A DNA stretch of 64,000 bases from Flavobacterium sp. (GTDB lineage: Bacteria; Bacteroidota; Bacteroidia; Flavobacteriales; Flavobacteriaceae), in assembly GCF_025352015.1 (NCBI RefSeq), contig NZ_JANXUG010000066.1:1-64000 (forward strand), read 5' to 3'. The position numbers and the translations under genes are program-made. Positions within the stretch are counted from its first letter, which is position 1. The number at the start of each line of letters is the position of its first letter. Below the pieces are notes generated by a model, which searched no databases, was not told where the DNA came from, and worked only from the letters and a program-made list of their open reading frames with translations. Shown here in pieces: positions 30,243 through 41,524 of this stretch.

Positions 30243-32666
30243 TTATTGTCTTAAACTCGCGCCTACTTCGGTTTCTAAATTCTTTTGAAGTTTACTCATA
30301 ACTTTATCAATTTGCTCATCAGTCAATGTTTTAGTTGTGTCTTGCAATGTAAAACTCACCGCATAAGACTTCTTACCATCTGGAAGGTTTTTGCCTTCGT
30401 AAACATCAAATAAATTAATGTCTTTTAGCAACGACTTTTCTGTTTGGCGAGCAATGGTATAAATTGAATCAAAGGCAACAACTTTATCTACTAATAAAGC
30501 TAAATCTCTGCGAACTTCAGGATATTTAGGAATATCAGTAAACTTGATTTTATTGTTAATTAATTTTAAAATAATATTCCAATTAAAATCAGCGAACAAC
30601 ACTTCTTGTTTTATATCAAAGTGTTTTAAGATTGATTTTTTTACGGTACCTAATTCAACTAAAATATCTTTACCACAGCTTATCGCCATTCCTTCTGCAA
30701 ATACATCAGATTCGAGAGGCTTGTTCAGCAGTTTGCAAATGCCTAAACGCTCTAATACACCAATTACATACCCTTTAAACAGGAAGAAATCAGAAGGTTT
30801 TTGAGCAGTTGTCCAGCTTTCATCCATTCGGTTACCGGTTACAAATAAGGTTAAATGTTTTGATTCGTCATAGCCCGAAGGTAATTTGTGATAGGTTTTT
30901 CCGAATTCGAATAATTTCAAATCTCTATTTCGTCGGTTAATGTTATATGAAACTGCCTCCAATCCCGAAAAAAGTAAAGATTGACGCATAGCTGATAGAT
31001 CATTACTCAACGGATTTAACATTATTACGTTATAATCTTCGTTCAACGTTTCGGATAATTTCACATAATCTGGCGATGTCAATGAGTTGGCCATTATTTC
31101 ATGAAAACCAATAGAATTTAATTGTGTTGCGATAATATTTTGTACTTTATAATCTTCGGTTCGAGCCGAATTGGCAACTGTAGCATTGAGTTTTTTGGTA
31201 AAATTAATATTGTTGTACCCATATACCCGAAGAATTTCTTCCACAACATCTACTTCGCGCTGTACATCTACACGATATGAGGGAATAATTAATCCCAAAC
31301 CAGCATCAGAAACCGTATTTACTTTAATATCAAGCGAAGCCAATATTTTCTTGATGGTTTCTTTAGGTAATTCTTGCCCGATTAATTTTGCGGTTTTATC
31401 AAAATGTAAGAATACAGGAAAATCTTCAATCTTTTTTGGATAGATATCCACAATGTCTGAAGTAATTTCGCCACCAGCAACCTCTTTAATCAAAAGTGCG
31501 GCGCGTTTTAATGCAAATTCAGTAATAGATGAATCTATTCCTCTTTCAAAACGAAACGAAGCATCCGTATTCAAAGCATGTCTTTTGGCCGATTTCCTAA
31601 CACTTATCGGATTAAAATAGGCGCTTTCAAGAAAAATACAATTGGTAGTTTCTGTAACGCCTGAACTTTTTCCGCCAAAAACACCAGCAATACAAAGTGG
31701 TCCTTTTTCATCGCAAATCATTAAATCTTCTTCGCTCAAAGTTCTTTCCACATCGTCAAGCGTGGTGAATTTGGTTCCTGCCGCAACGGTTTTTACGATG
31801 ATTTTTCCATTGATTTTAGCAGCATCAAAGGCATGAAGTGGCTGGCCTAAATCGTGTAAAATATAATTGGTGACGTCTACTATATTATTTTTTGGCGAAA
31901 TCCCAATAGCTTTCAAGCGGTTTTGTAACCATGCTGGCGAAGGTTTTACTGTTAATCCAGAAAGGGTAACACCGCAATATCTGGGTGCTAATTTGCTGTC
32001 TTTAATATCAACATCAATTTTCAAGGTTCTTTTATCAATTCTAAAAGTACTTACTGACGGGGTGATAATCTCAATGTTGCTGTTTTTTTGCAATAAATTT
32101 GCGCGCAAGTCACGCGCCACACCATAATGTGACATGGCATCAGCACGATTTGGAGTTAAACCAATTTCAAAAACCTCGTCATTTTCTATATTGAAAACTT
32201 TGGCACACGCTGTCCCAGGTTTTAATTTATCGTCCAAAATCATAATACCTTCATGACTAGTTCCAAGCCCTAGTTCATCTTCAGCACAAATCATTCCGTG
32301 GCTTTCTTGTCCTCGAATTTTTCCTTTTTTGATTTCATATTCAACACCATCTTTATCAAACAATTTTGTTCCAATGGTAGCAACCGGTACTTTTTGTCCT
32401 GCAGCAACATTGTTAGCACCACATACTATATGAACGGGTGATGTTTCTCCAATATCAACCGTAGTGACTTTTAATCTATCAGCATCAGGATGTTTTTCAC
32501 AACTTAAAACATGACCGACCACAACGCCAACTAGACCGCCTCGCACCGATTGATAGTTGCTAACCGTTTCAACTTCTAAACCTAAATCGGTTAAAATGGC
32601 AGCAATATCCTCTGATTTTTTATCAATTTTAATAAATTGTTTTAACCAATTGTATGAAATCTTCAT
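30243..32666 (-). CDS. pheT: phenylalanine--tRNA ligase subunit beta
   Basis: MKISYNWLKQFIKIDKKSEDIAAILTDLGLEVE; VVGHVLSCEKHPDADRLKVTTVDIG. Start set at the internal Met (32664-32666). Confidence 0.96.
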   Translation of the reverse strand: MKISYNWLKQFIKIDKKSEDIAAILTDLGLEVETVSNYQSVRGGLVGVVVGHVLSCEKHPDADRLKVTTVDIGETSPVHIVCGANNVAAGQKVPVATIGTKLFDKDGVEYEIKKGKIRGQESHGMICAEDELGLGTSHEGIMILDDKLKPGTACAKVFNIENDEVFEIGLTPNRADAMSHYGVARDLRANLLQKNSNIEIITPSVSTFRIDKRTLKIDVDIKDSKLAPRYCGVTLSGLTVKPSPAWLQNRLKAIGISPKNNIVDVTNYILHDLGQPLHAFDAAKINGKIIVKTVAAGTKFTTLDDVERTLSEEDLMICDEKGPLCIAGVFGGKSSGVTETTNCIFLESAYFNPISVRKSAKRHALNTDASFRFERGIDSSITEFALKRAALLIKEVAGGEITSDIVDIYPKKIEDFPVFLHFDKTAKLIGQELPKETIKKILASLDIKVNTVSDAGLGLIIPSYRVDVQREVDVVEEILRVYGYNNINFTKKLNATVANSARTEDYKVQNIIATQLNSIGFHEIMANSLTSPDYVKLSETLNEDYNVIMLNPLSNDLSAMRQSLLFSGLEAVSYNINRRNRDLKLFEFGKTYHKLPSGYDESKHLTLFVTGNRMDESWTTAQKPSDFFLFKGYVIGVLERLGICKLLNKPLESDVFAEGMAISCGKDILVELGTVKKSILKHFDIKQEVLFADFNWNIILKLINNKIKFTDIPKYPEVRRDLALLVDKVVAFDSIYTIARQTEKSLLKDINLFDVYEGKNLPDGKKSYAVSFTLQDTTKTLTDEQIDKVMSKLQKNLETEVGASLRQ

Positions 32667-32925
32667 TTGAATGTATTTGATTTTACAAGCTGCAAAGATA
32701 ATTATCAATTGTGAATTATGAATTATGAATTATCATTTATTAGCTGTATCGAAAAGGATTTGACGGGTTTTCGCTCGTAAGGAACAGGATTAAATATAAA
32801 ATCAACCACAACTGCACTCGGTGCTTTATATTATTTAAATATTTTGCACATGTTTAAGCTTAATTGTATACTATATATAAAATTTTGTGATTTAAATTTG
32901 ATAATTCATAATTCACCATTCTTCA

Positions 32926-35058
32926 TTAACTAATATAATTCCAAATGTTTTTCTTTTTTGTTAATTCGAGGAAAACTGTTTTAAGGTTTTGATGTTCGGG
33001 CAAACTCATCGAAGCATCTTTTTTCAACAATTCAATCGCTTTATTTCTTGCTAACAATAAGATGTCTTTATCCCGAACTAAATCTGCAATTTGAAGTTGC
33101 AATACACCACTTTGTTGTTTTCCCATAAGATCTCCTGGACCACGAAGTTTCAAATCTACTTCGGCAATTTCGAAACCATCGTTGGTTTTACACATCGTTT
33201 CTAATCTAATTTTGCTATCGTTTGATAATTTAAAAGAAGTCATCAAAATACAATAACTCTGTTCGGCACCGCGACCCACACGACCGCGCAACTGATGCAG
33301 CTGTGACAAACCAAAACGTTCGGCACTTTCTATAAGCATTACACTTGCGTTTGGAATATTTACGCCTACTTCAATAACTGTTGTGGCGACCATAATATTG
33401 GTTTTTCCTGCGACAAAGCGTTTCATTTCGGCATCTTTTTCGGCAGGTTTCATTTTGCCATGAACCATTGAAATGCTGTATTTAGGCAGCGGAAAATCTC
33501 TTGAAATACTTTCATAACCATCCATTAAATCTTTGTAATCCATCGTTTCACTTTCTTGAATCAACGGATATACAATATAAATTTGACGACCTTTTTCGAT
33601 TTCATCTTTTATAAATTTCCAAACTTTCAATCGGTTGCTGTCGAACCTATGCACGGTTTGAATAGGTTTTCGTCCAGGGGGTAATTCGTCAATCACTGAA
33701 ATATCTAAATCACCATACAAACTCATCGCCAAAGTTCTAGGAATAGGAGTGGCGGTCATGACTAAAATGTGTGGCGGGATTGCCCCACCAACTTCGTTTG
33801 ATGGGCTTCCTTTTTTCCAAAGTTTAGAACGCTGTTCTACTCCAAAACGATGTTGTTCGTCAATAATTGCCAAACCTAAATTGAGAAATTGAACCTTATC
33901 TTCAAGCAAAGCGTGTGTGCCAATAAGTATATGCAGATTTCCGTTTTCTAATGTTTCGTGGATTATTTTTCGCTCGGCAGTTTTAGTGGAACCCGTTAGT
34001 ATTTTGATGGTAATGTTGAGGTCTTTTGCCAGTTCGGTCAATCCGTTGTAGTGCTGATTTGCTAAAATTTCTGTTGGTGCCATCAAGCAACTTTGAAAGC
34101 CATTATCTAATGCAATAAGCATTGCCATTAGCGCCACAATGGTTTTTCCAGAACCTACATCACCTTGTAATAATCGATTCATTTGGGCATTGGTTCCCAT
34201 ATCGTTTCTGATTTCTTTGAGCACTTTTTTCTGGGCATTGGTCAACTCAAAAGGTAAATGATTATTATAGAAATCATTAAAATTAGTACCAATAATGGTA
34301 AACGGATGTCCCTTTATTTTGTGCTTGCGCACCAAGTTTTTGGTTATTAATTGCAATTGGATGAAGAACAATTCTTCAAACTTTAATCTAAACTGGGCTT
34401 TTATTAAAAGCTCCGCACTTTTTGGAAAATGAATGTTGAAAAGTGCCGCATTTTTTGAAATTAATTTTAATTCCTCTATTAAATACTGTGGTAAAGTTTC
34501 AGTAAAATTGGCTTGCGTTTCCTGAAAAAGTTGCTGCATCATTTTATTGATGGCTCTGTTAGAAATACCTCGATTAGTCAAGGTTTCTGTAGAGGGATAA
34601 ACGGGTTGCATGGCGGAACGCAAGCTTTGTTCATGTTCTGCTAACAACTCCATTTCGGGATGCGCCATGTTGTATTGATTGCCATAAGAAGTAACTTTTC
34701 CGAAAATCACATAAGTTACATTGAGTTTTAAACTCTCGCGAATCCATTTGTGACCTTGAAACCACACTAATTCGATTTGCCCAGTTTCATCTACAAAAGT
34801 GGCAACCAAACGCTTTTTGGCTTTGCCAAATTCTACCGTTTTAACGTTGATAATTTTACCAACTATTTGAACCTCGGTAACATTGTTTTGTAGTTCATTA
34901 ATCTTGTAATATCTAGTTCTATCAATGTAACGATTAGGATAAAAATGGAGTAAATCCTCATATTTGTGAATGCCTATTTCTTTGCGCAACAATTCTCCGC
35001 GCTGGGGACCAACGCCTTTAAGGTATTCGATAGGAGTTTGGAGAAGTGAGTTTGACAT
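32926..35058 (-). CDS. recG: ATP-dependent DNA helicase RecG
   Basis: LLQGDVGSGKTIVALMAMLIA, IIDEQHRFGVEQR, MTATPIPRTLAMSLYGDLD, QLRGRVGRG. Confidence 0.97.
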   Translation of the reverse strand: MSNSLLQTPIEYLKGVGPQRGELLRKEIGIHKYEDLLHFYPNRYIDRTRYYKINELQNNVTEVQIVGKIINVKTVEFGKAKKRLVATFVDETGQIELVWFQGHKWIRESLKLNVTYVIFGKVTSYGNQYNMAHPEMELLAEHEQSLRSAMQPVYPSTETLTNRGISNRAINKMMQQLFQETQANFTETLPQYLIEELKLISKNAALFNIHFPKSAELLIKAQFRLKFEELFFIQLQLITKNLVRKHKIKGHPFTIIGTNFNDFYNNHLPFELTNAQKKVLKEIRNDMGTNAQMNRLLQGDVGSGKTIVALMAMLIALDNGFQSCLMAPTEILANQHYNGLTELAKDLNITIKILTGSTKTAERKIIHETLENGNLHILIGTHALLEDKVQFLNLGLAIIDEQHRFGVEQRSKLWKKGSPSNEVGGAIPPHILVMTATPIPRTLAMSLYGDLDISVIDELPPGRKPIQTVHRFDSNRLKVWKFIKDEIEKGRQIYIVYPLIQESETMDYKDLMDGYESISRDFPLPKYSISMVHGKMKPAEKDAEMKRFVAGKTNIMVATTVIEVGVNIPNASVMLIESAERFGLSQLHQLRGRVGRGAEQSYCILMTSFKLSNDSKIRLETMCKTNDGFEIAEVDLKLRGPGDLMGKQQSGVLQLQIADLVRDKDILLLARNKAIELLKKDASMSLPEHQNLKTVFLELTKKKNIWNYIS

Positions 35059-35233
35059 TTTTATTTTTTAAGAAAAATTATACAGATAATAGAATATAAA
35101 AACCTATATTTCATCTATTTTCTTTGTTCTATTCTCTTTATTCTTTCTTAAAGCGAAGATAGTTTTTTAATTTGAAAATTTGAAAATGACACAATTTGAA
35201 AATGATTATATTCGTATTAAATAATCAATCACA

Positions 35234-37303
35234 ATGCGACTACTATTTTTACTCTTATTTACCGTTATTACTTTTGCTCAACAAACCTCAAAAGTTGATT
35301 TTAAAACGGCTTACGGAAGCATTTCTATTAATCCAACTGAAAAAAAAGTTTTTGGTTCGGTTCGGTATGAATTTGAAGTAAAAGAAATCATTGATACGAT
35401 AAAAATTGATGCTCAAAAAATGACTTTTTCGGATGTTAAAATCAATAATCAGCCAGTCAAATTTAAAAACAATCAGAAGGAATTATTACTTTTTGAAGGC
35501 TTTAAAAAAGGCATAAACTGGGTGAGTTTTAGTTATAGTGCTTTTCCAAAACAAACGATGTATTTTAATGGAGGAGAAACTGAAAATCAACAAATTTGGA
35601 CACAAGGTCAAGGCAAATATACCAGTCATTGGTTTCCGAGTTTTGATGATGTCAATGAAAAAGTAATTTTCAATCTTCAGATAATTTGCCCAAATGACTT
35701 TGTGGTGATTTCAAACGGAGTTTTAAAAAATGTGAAACCTTTAGACAAAAATTTTAAAACTTGTGTCTACCAAATGAAACAGCCAATGAGTTCCTACTTA
35801 CTCGCTGTGGCAATTGGCGATTTCAGAAACAAAGTAGTGGCTTCCAAATCGGGAATACCGTTGCAGTTTTTTATTCAACCGCAAGACACCGCCAAGTTTG
35901 AACCAACTTACAGATATTCCAAAGAAATTTTTGATTATTTAGAAAAAGAAATAGGATACAAGTATCCTTGGCAAATTTATAAACAAATTCCAATTAAGGA
36001 CTTTCTTTATGGAGGGATGGAAAATACGAGTTGCACGCTGTTTGCGCAAGACTATGTAGTTGATGACATTGGTTTTAATGATAGAAATTATGTAAATGTC
36101 AATGCGCACGAGTTGGCTCACCAATGGTTTGGCGATTTGGTAACCGCAAAATCTGGGAAACATCATTGGCTTCAGGAAGGTTTTGCTACTTATTATGCTT
36201 TACTTGCAGAACGAAAGTTATTTGGTGATGATTATTTTTATCTTCAGATGTATCGCAATTCATTACAACTTCGAAATGCTTCCAAGACGGACACAATTTC
36301 CGTATTGAATGAAAAGGCGAGTTCCTTATCGTTCTATCAAAAAGGAGCTTGGGCATTACATGTAATTCGAGAAACTATTGGAGCGAAAGTTTTTCAAAAA
36401 GCGGTTAAAAACTATTTAAAAAAACACCAATATCAAAATATTGAAACTGATGATTTTTTGGATGAAATTAAAAAAGCAGCATCAACATTTGATACCAAAA
36501 ATTTTAAGAAAACTTGGTTAGAGGGCTATCAGTTTCCAACAGACGAAGTCAATAGTTCGTTGCTGAAAAATCAGTTTATACAAACGCTTTTTGAAGTGCA
36601 ACAAATGCGTAAAAAACTATTTGCAGAAAACAAACAAAAGTTCAAAGAGTTGCTGCAATCCAACGTTTTTTATCCTGTAAAGACCGATATTTTATACCAA
36701 CTCAAAGACATTTCGTTTCAAGATAAAAAGGAATTATTGACGTTGGCTTTACAAACAAATGACGTCAAAGTACGTCAGTCTGTAGCTGAATTTACTGAGA
36801 ATATTCCGTTAGAATTTAAAGCTAGTTACGAAACCTTATTGGATGATAAATCATACGAAACTAAAGAAATTGCATTTATGAATTTGTGGAAAAATTTTCC
36901 CGAAAGCCGCAGTTTTTATTTGAAGAAAGCCGAAAACTGGATAGGCAACAATGATAAAAGTTTACGGATATTATTTTTGACTTTTTCTGTAGAAAATGAT
37001 AGTCCAAAAAAATCAAAATATTATAAAGAATTAGTCGATTATACATCATCAAAATATGAAACTACCGTGCGTCAAAACGCAATTATAAATGCTTTAACCA
37101 TTAATCCTAGCGATGAAACGGTATTAAAAAATTTGGTTGATGCTACGACGCATTTCAAATGGCAATTCAGCAAGTTTGGACGCGATAAAATCAGGGAATT
37201 ATTGCGTCAAGATAATTTTAGAAAGTTATTTCAATCATTGATTCCACAACTCAATGAAAATGAAAAAATACAGTTACAAAGATTATTAGACGAAAAAAAA
37301 TGA
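35234..37303 (+). CDS. M1 family metallopeptidase (aminopeptidase)
   Basis: GGMENTSCTLF and NVNAHELAHQWFGDLVT (HExxH), signal peptide. Confidence 0.93.
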   Translation: MRLLFLLLFTVITFAQQTSKVDFKTAYGSISINPTEKKVFGSVRYEFEVKEIIDTIKIDAQKMTFSDVKINNQPVKFKNNQKELLLFEGFKKGINWVSFSYSAFPKQTMYFNGGETENQQIWTQGQGKYTSHWFPSFDDVNEKVIFNLQIICPNDFVVISNGVLKNVKPLDKNFKTCVYQMKQPMSSYLLAVAIGDFRNKVVASKSGIPLQFFIQPQDTAKFEPTYRYSKEIFDYLEKEIGYKYPWQIYKQIPIKDFLYGGMENTSCTLFAQDYVVDDIGFNDRNYVNVNAHELAHQWFGDLVTAKSGKHHWLQEGFATYYALLAERKLFGDDYFYLQMYRNSLQLRNASKTDTISVLNEKASSLSFYQKGAWALHVIRETIGAKVFQKAVKNYLKKHQYQNIETDDFLDEIKKAASTFDTKNFKKTWLEGYQFPTDEVNSSLLKNQFIQTLFEVQQMRKKLFAENKQKFKELLQSNVFYPVKTDILYQLKDISFQDKKELLTLALQTNDVKVRQSVAEFTENIPLEFKASYETLLDDKSYETKEIAFMNLWKNFPESRSFYLKKAENWIGNNDKSLRILFLTFSVENDSPKKSKYYKELVDYTSSKYETTVRQNAIINALTINPSDETVLKNLVDATTHFKWQFSKFGRDKIRELLRQDNFRKLFQSLIPQLNENEKIQLQRLLDEKK

Positions 37304-38202
37304 GAGCATTAGTAATTTCTGGCGGAGGTAGTAAAGGAGCATTTGCGGGAGGTGTTGCGCAGTATTTGCTTCAAGAAAAATTACATAAATACGACATTCT
37401 AATAGGTAGTTCAACGGGAAGTTTGCTAATTCCTCATTTGGCTTTGGGGAATGTCAAAAAGATTTATAGTATTTACACGAGCGTTGATATGAATAATATT
37501 TTTGACATCAACCCGTTTGTGGTCAAAAAAAGAGAAGAAGGTGATGTGGTTTCTATCAACCATTTCAATGTTTTATTGCAGTTTTTAAAACGAAAGCGAA
37601 CCTTTGGCGAAAGCAATAAATTAAGGAATTATATCAAAGACAATTTCATTGTTGAAGAGTTTAATCAACTTAAATCTTCAGGTTGTAATATTATAGTTAC
37701 GGTTACTAATCTTTCCAAAAACGAAGTAGAATATAAAGCAATTGCCGATTGTGACTACGATGAATTTTGTGATTGGATATGGATTTCGTGTAATTATATT
37801 CCGTTTATGAGTTTGGCAACCAAAAACAATTGCGAATATGGCGATGGAGGATTTTCGAGCTTGGTTCCCATTCGAGAAGCAATAAATCTTGGAGCCACAG
37901 AAGTAGATGTAGTTATTTTAGAAACTGAAATGCAAAGTGTGCCAAAAAAAATAGGAAAAAATCCATTCTCTTTGATGATTGATTTATTTCAAACTTTGTT
38001 AAATCAAGTCGAAAAACATGATATAACAATTGGTAAACTAGCAGCCAAGACTAAAGATGTGAAACTCAATCTGTATTATACTCCCACACAACTGACCAAC
38101 AATGCATTGATTTTTAACAAAGAAAAAATGAAACTTTGGTGGCAGCAAGGATACGATTATGCTAAAAATAAAAGCGAATTGATGAGTGACAATTTGCAAT
38201 AA
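37300..38202 (+). CDS. patatin-like phospholipase family protein
   Basis: SGGGSKGAFAGGV, GSSTG (GxSxG), DGGF; ATGA overlap with the upstream gene. Confidence 0.9.
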   Translation: MRALVISGGGSKGAFAGGVAQYLLQEKLHKYDILIGSSTGSLLIPHLALGNVKKIYSIYTSVDMNNIFDINPFVVKKREEGDVVSINHFNVLLQFLKRKRTFGESNKLRNYIKDNFIVEEFNQLKSSGCNIIVTVTNLSKNEVEYKAIADCDYDEFCDWIWISCNYIPFMSLATKNNCEYGDGGFSSLVPIREAINLGATEVDVVILETEMQSVPKKIGKNPFSLMIDLFQTLLNQVEKHDITIGKLAAKTKDVKLNLYYTPTQLTNNALIFNKEKMKLWWQQGYDYAKNKSELMSDNLQ

Positions 38203-38322
38203 TCAGTAAGTTTTCAAAATTAAAATATAGATTGTTTTCATGCCAACTTATTATTAAAAATATAAAGCTTCAGCCATCTTGATACATTTATTTTAATCTT
38301 AATTATGTATTTTTTTTGAATC

Positions 38323-39141
38323 ATGAAAAAATTTGAACTTTCAGCTTTTGTAGAAGTCCAGGGAATTGGTGCTACATCAGGATTGGTATATTTAAACAAT
38401 TTGCTGTACATTGTTTCAGACAACAGCACGTTTCTTTATCAATACACCATCAGTGATAACAGACTTTTTAAGATAAAACTTTTTGAAAACAGTCAAGAAA
38501 GTATTGTCAAAAAAGACAAAGCTGATTTTGAAGTACTCACGTTTTTTGACAATAAACTTTATCTTTTTGGTTCAGGATCTACTAAAAACAGAAATAGGAG
38601 CGTGATTTATTCTATTGAAAACAAATCGATAAAAGAAAAAGATTTAACCAAAATTTATAAAAAACTTACCGATAAAATTTCAATTGATGACTGTGAATTG
38701 AATATTGAAGGCGTCATTATTACTCCCGAAATTACTTATTTTTTTCAACGCGGTAATAGCATTAATGCACCAAACGGTGTGTTTTGTTACGAACGAGAAA
38801 ATCAAAGCGTTACGTTTAATTTGATTACACTTCCAAAAGTTAACGAAATAGAAGCTACGTTTACAGATGCAATTTTGATAGAAGAAACTATTTATTTTTT
38901 GGCTGCAGCCGAAAATACTAATTCAGCTTATGATGACGGCGAAATTATGGGAAGTTTTATTGGAACTATAAATTTGACTACTTTGAAACTTATTGATTGC
39001 ATTCAAATTAGTGCTAAAAATAAATTTGAAGGACTAACGTTGTATAAAAAAACAGCAACCGAAATAGAATTACTCTTCTGTGAAGATAATGATCAAGAGG
39101 AATTGGCATCTACAATTTATCTTTTGAAAATATTGCTATGA
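38323..39141 (+). CDS. conserved hypothetical protein (DUF6929-like beta-propeller)
   Basis: 272 aa, repeated beta-strand pattern; weak family recognition. Confidence 0.55.
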   Translation: MKKFELSAFVEVQGIGATSGLVYLNNLLYIVSDNSTFLYQYTISDNRLFKIKLFENSQESIVKKDKADFEVLTFFDNKLYLFGSGSTKNRNRSVIYSIENKSIKEKDLTKIYKKLTDKISIDDCELNIEGVIITPEITYFFQRGNSINAPNGVFCYERENQSVTFNLITLPKVNEIEATFTDAILIEETIYFLAAAENTNSAYDDGEIMGSFIGTINLTTLKLIDCIQISAKNKFEGLTLYKKTATEIELLFCEDNDQEELASTIYLLKILL

Positions 39142-39150
39142 AACTAATCA

Positions 39151-40785
39151 CTATTTTTCAATTTCCCGTAAATGCTCCATTTTCTTGTGTGACAAAAATC
39201 CTTTGATGTCTTCAAAATGTTCTTTTACTCGTTTTTGTCCAAATTCGAAAACTTTGGTTGCCAATCCGTCTAGGAAATCTCTATCGTGGGAAACTAATAT
39301 CAACGTTCCATCAAAATCGCGCAGTGCATCCTTGATGATGTCTTTGGTTTTCATGTCTAAATGATTCGATGGCTCATCAAGAATTAAAAGATTTACAGGT
39401 TCCAATAATAATTTTACCATCGCTAGACGTGTTTTTTCGCCACCCGAAAGCACTTTTACTTTTTTGGTCACATCATCACCATGAAACATAAATGCTCCTA
39501 AAATATTCTTGATTTGCGTTCTCACTTCACCAACTGCAATGTTATCAATGGTTTCAAAAATAGTAGCATTTTCGTCTAATAATGATGCTTGATTTTGAGC
39601 AAAATAGCCTATTTGAGAGTTATGACCAACCTCTACACTGCCGCTATTAATTTCTATTTCTTTCATGATGGCTTTGATCATAGTTGATTTTCCTTCACCA
39701 TTTTTACCCACGAAAGCTACTTTTTGTCCGCGTTCAATGACCATATTGGCATCTTTAAAAATCAAATTTTCGCCATACGATTTTGTTAAATCCTTTACGA
39801 TGACTGGATATTGTCCGGAACGAATGGCTGGTGGAAATTTCAACTTTAGTGCTGAATTGTCAATTTCATCAATTTCAACAGGAATAATTTTTTCGAGCAT
39901 CTTTACACGTGATTGTACGGATAAGGTTTTAGAAAAAGTTCCTTTAAAACGATCGATAAATTCTTGATTTTCGGCAATCATTTTTTGCTGCTCGTCATAG
40001 GCTTTTTGCTGGTGGATTCTTCTGTCTTTTCGAAGTTCGAGATAATGCGAATACTTGGCTTTATAATCATAAATTCTTCCCATTGTCACTTCAATAGTTC
40101 TGTTTGTAATGTTATCTACAAATGCTCTATCGTGGGAAATTACCACTACGGCTTTCGCCGAATTTATCAAAAAATCTTCCAACCATTGAATACTTTCAAT
40201 ATCCATGTGGTTTGTTGGCTCATCCAGTAAAATCAAATCTGGTTTTTGCAATAAGATTTTTGAGAGTTCAATTCGCATTCTCCAACCTCCAGAAAACTCC
40301 GAAGTTTTACGAGTAAAATCTTCTCTTTCAAATCCTAAACCCGTTAATATTTTTTCAACTTCGGCTTCATAATTTATTTCTTCGATGGCATAAAACTTCT
40401 CGCTTAAGTCTGAAACACGTTCGATAAGTTTCATATATGCATCACTTTCATAATCTGTTCTTACGGTAAGTTGCTCATTAATAGCATCAATTTCGGCTTT
40501 CATTTTAAATATTTCACCAAACGCTTTGGATGCTTCTTCCATTACCGTCGCATCGTCTTTTGTAAATAAATGTTGCGGCAAATAAGCAATGACAGCGTCT
40601 TTTGGAGCAGAAACATTGCCAGTTGAAGGTTTAGTTTCTCCGGCAATTATTTTTAGCAGCGTTGATTTTCCGGCACCATTTTTACCCATTAAGGCAATTT
40701 TGTCATTTTCATTGATAGCAAAAGAAACGTCACTAAAAAGTGTTGTTCCGCCAAATTGCACCGAGACGTCGTTAATTGTAATCAT
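39151..40785 (-). CDS. ABC-F family ATP-binding protein
   Basis: GKNGAGKSTLLKIIAG, FSGGWRMRIELSKILLQKPDLILLDEPTNHMD; second domain LSGGEKTRLAM. Confidence 0.92.
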   Translation of the reverse strand: MITINDVSVQFGGTTLFSDVSFAINENDKIALMGKNGAGKSTLLKIIAGETKPSTGNVSAPKDAVIAYLPQHLFTKDDATVMEEASKAFGEIFKMKAEIDAINEQLTVRTDYESDAYMKLIERVSDLSEKFYAIEEINYEAEVEKILTGLGFEREDFTRKTSEFSGGWRMRIELSKILLQKPDLILLDEPTNHMDIESIQWLEDFLINSAKAVVVISHDRAFVDNITNRTIEVTMGRIYDYKAKYSHYLELRKDRRIHQQKAYDEQQKMIAENQEFIDRFKGTFSKTLSVQSRVKMLEKIIPVEIDEIDNSALKLKFPPAIRSGQYPVIVKDLTKSYGENLIFKDANMVIERGQKVAFVGKNGEGKSTMIKAIMKEIEINSGSVEVGHNSQIGYFAQNQASLLDENATIFETIDNIAVGEVRTQIKNILGAFMFHGDDVTKKVKVLSGGEKTRLAMVKLLLEPVNLLILDEPSNHLDMKTKDIIKDALRDFDGTLILVSHDRDFLDGLATKVFEFGQKRVKEHFEDIKGFLSHKKMEHLREIEK

Positions 40786-40894
40786 TTTAAACTGTTGGAT
40801 TGTTGGACAATAAAATCATCCTGTTTTAAAAAATGCAAATTAATTTAAAAAATGAGGCAACCTAGCTTTTAACTGGTCTTATGAAAAAATATTT

Positions 40895-41248
40895 TCAATA
40901 AGGCGTAAACTGATCTTCGGCATTTTGTTCGGGAACAATATAAATTCTGTGCCAATCGTCTCCTTCCATAAGTTCCCAAGAATGACCTTCGCCTTGAATG
41001 TCTTTGGCGACAAGTAGTATTCCAGGTTCTAAAATAAATTGTTTTCCATTAGAGGTGGTAAACTTCAGTTTTCCTTTTAAAGTAACTACGTATTGCTCTC
41101 GCGGTGCGGTATGCTGGTGTTTTTGGTATTCTTCGATTTTAGTTTGAATAATAAAACAGTCACTTTTTATAGTCACATGTTCGGGTAAAAATCCTTCTTC
41201 AAAGTAGGAATTTCCCATGGTATCATTTTGAATTCTAAAAGCACGCAT
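40895..41248 (-). CDS. cupin-domain protein
   Basis: QHTAPREQYVVTLKGKLKFTTSNGKQFILEPGILLVA cupin pattern. Confidence 0.75.
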   Translation of the reverse strand: MRAFRIQNDTMGNSYFEEGFLPEHVTIKSDCFIIQTKIEEYQKHQHTAPREQYVVTLKGKLKFTTSNGKQFILEPGILLVAKDIQGEGHSWELMEGDDWHRIYIVPEQNAEDQFTPY

Positions 41249-41263
41249 TTCTTTAATTTATAA

Positions 41264-41479
41264 TTAAATACTTAATCGAAATTCCTCAATTATGGGATTG
41301 GCTTTGCCATAATCAATTTCTTGAATGAACAGTTCAACTGCTTTTGCATTTTGAATACTAGGCAAAACATTCGCCTGATTGTTATCTCTAATGACCACTT
41401 TTATAGTAGCCTCTTCTAGTTTCTCCTTTAAACCAACTGCCAGGATTTCATCGCCCGAAAATATTTTTATTAAGCCCAT
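41264..41479 (-). CDS. DUF2007-like putative signal-transducing protein
   Basis: 71 aa; IKIFSGDEILAVGLKEKLEEATIKVVIRDNNQA. Confidence 0.65.
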   Translation of the reverse strand: MGLIKIFSGDEILAVGLKEKLEEATIKVVIRDNNQANVLPSIQNAKAVELFIQEIDYGKANPIIEEFRLSI

Positions 41480-41524
41480 TGTTTAATTAAGAATTAAAAT
41501 TTACGAATTGTTATTTATTGAAGA

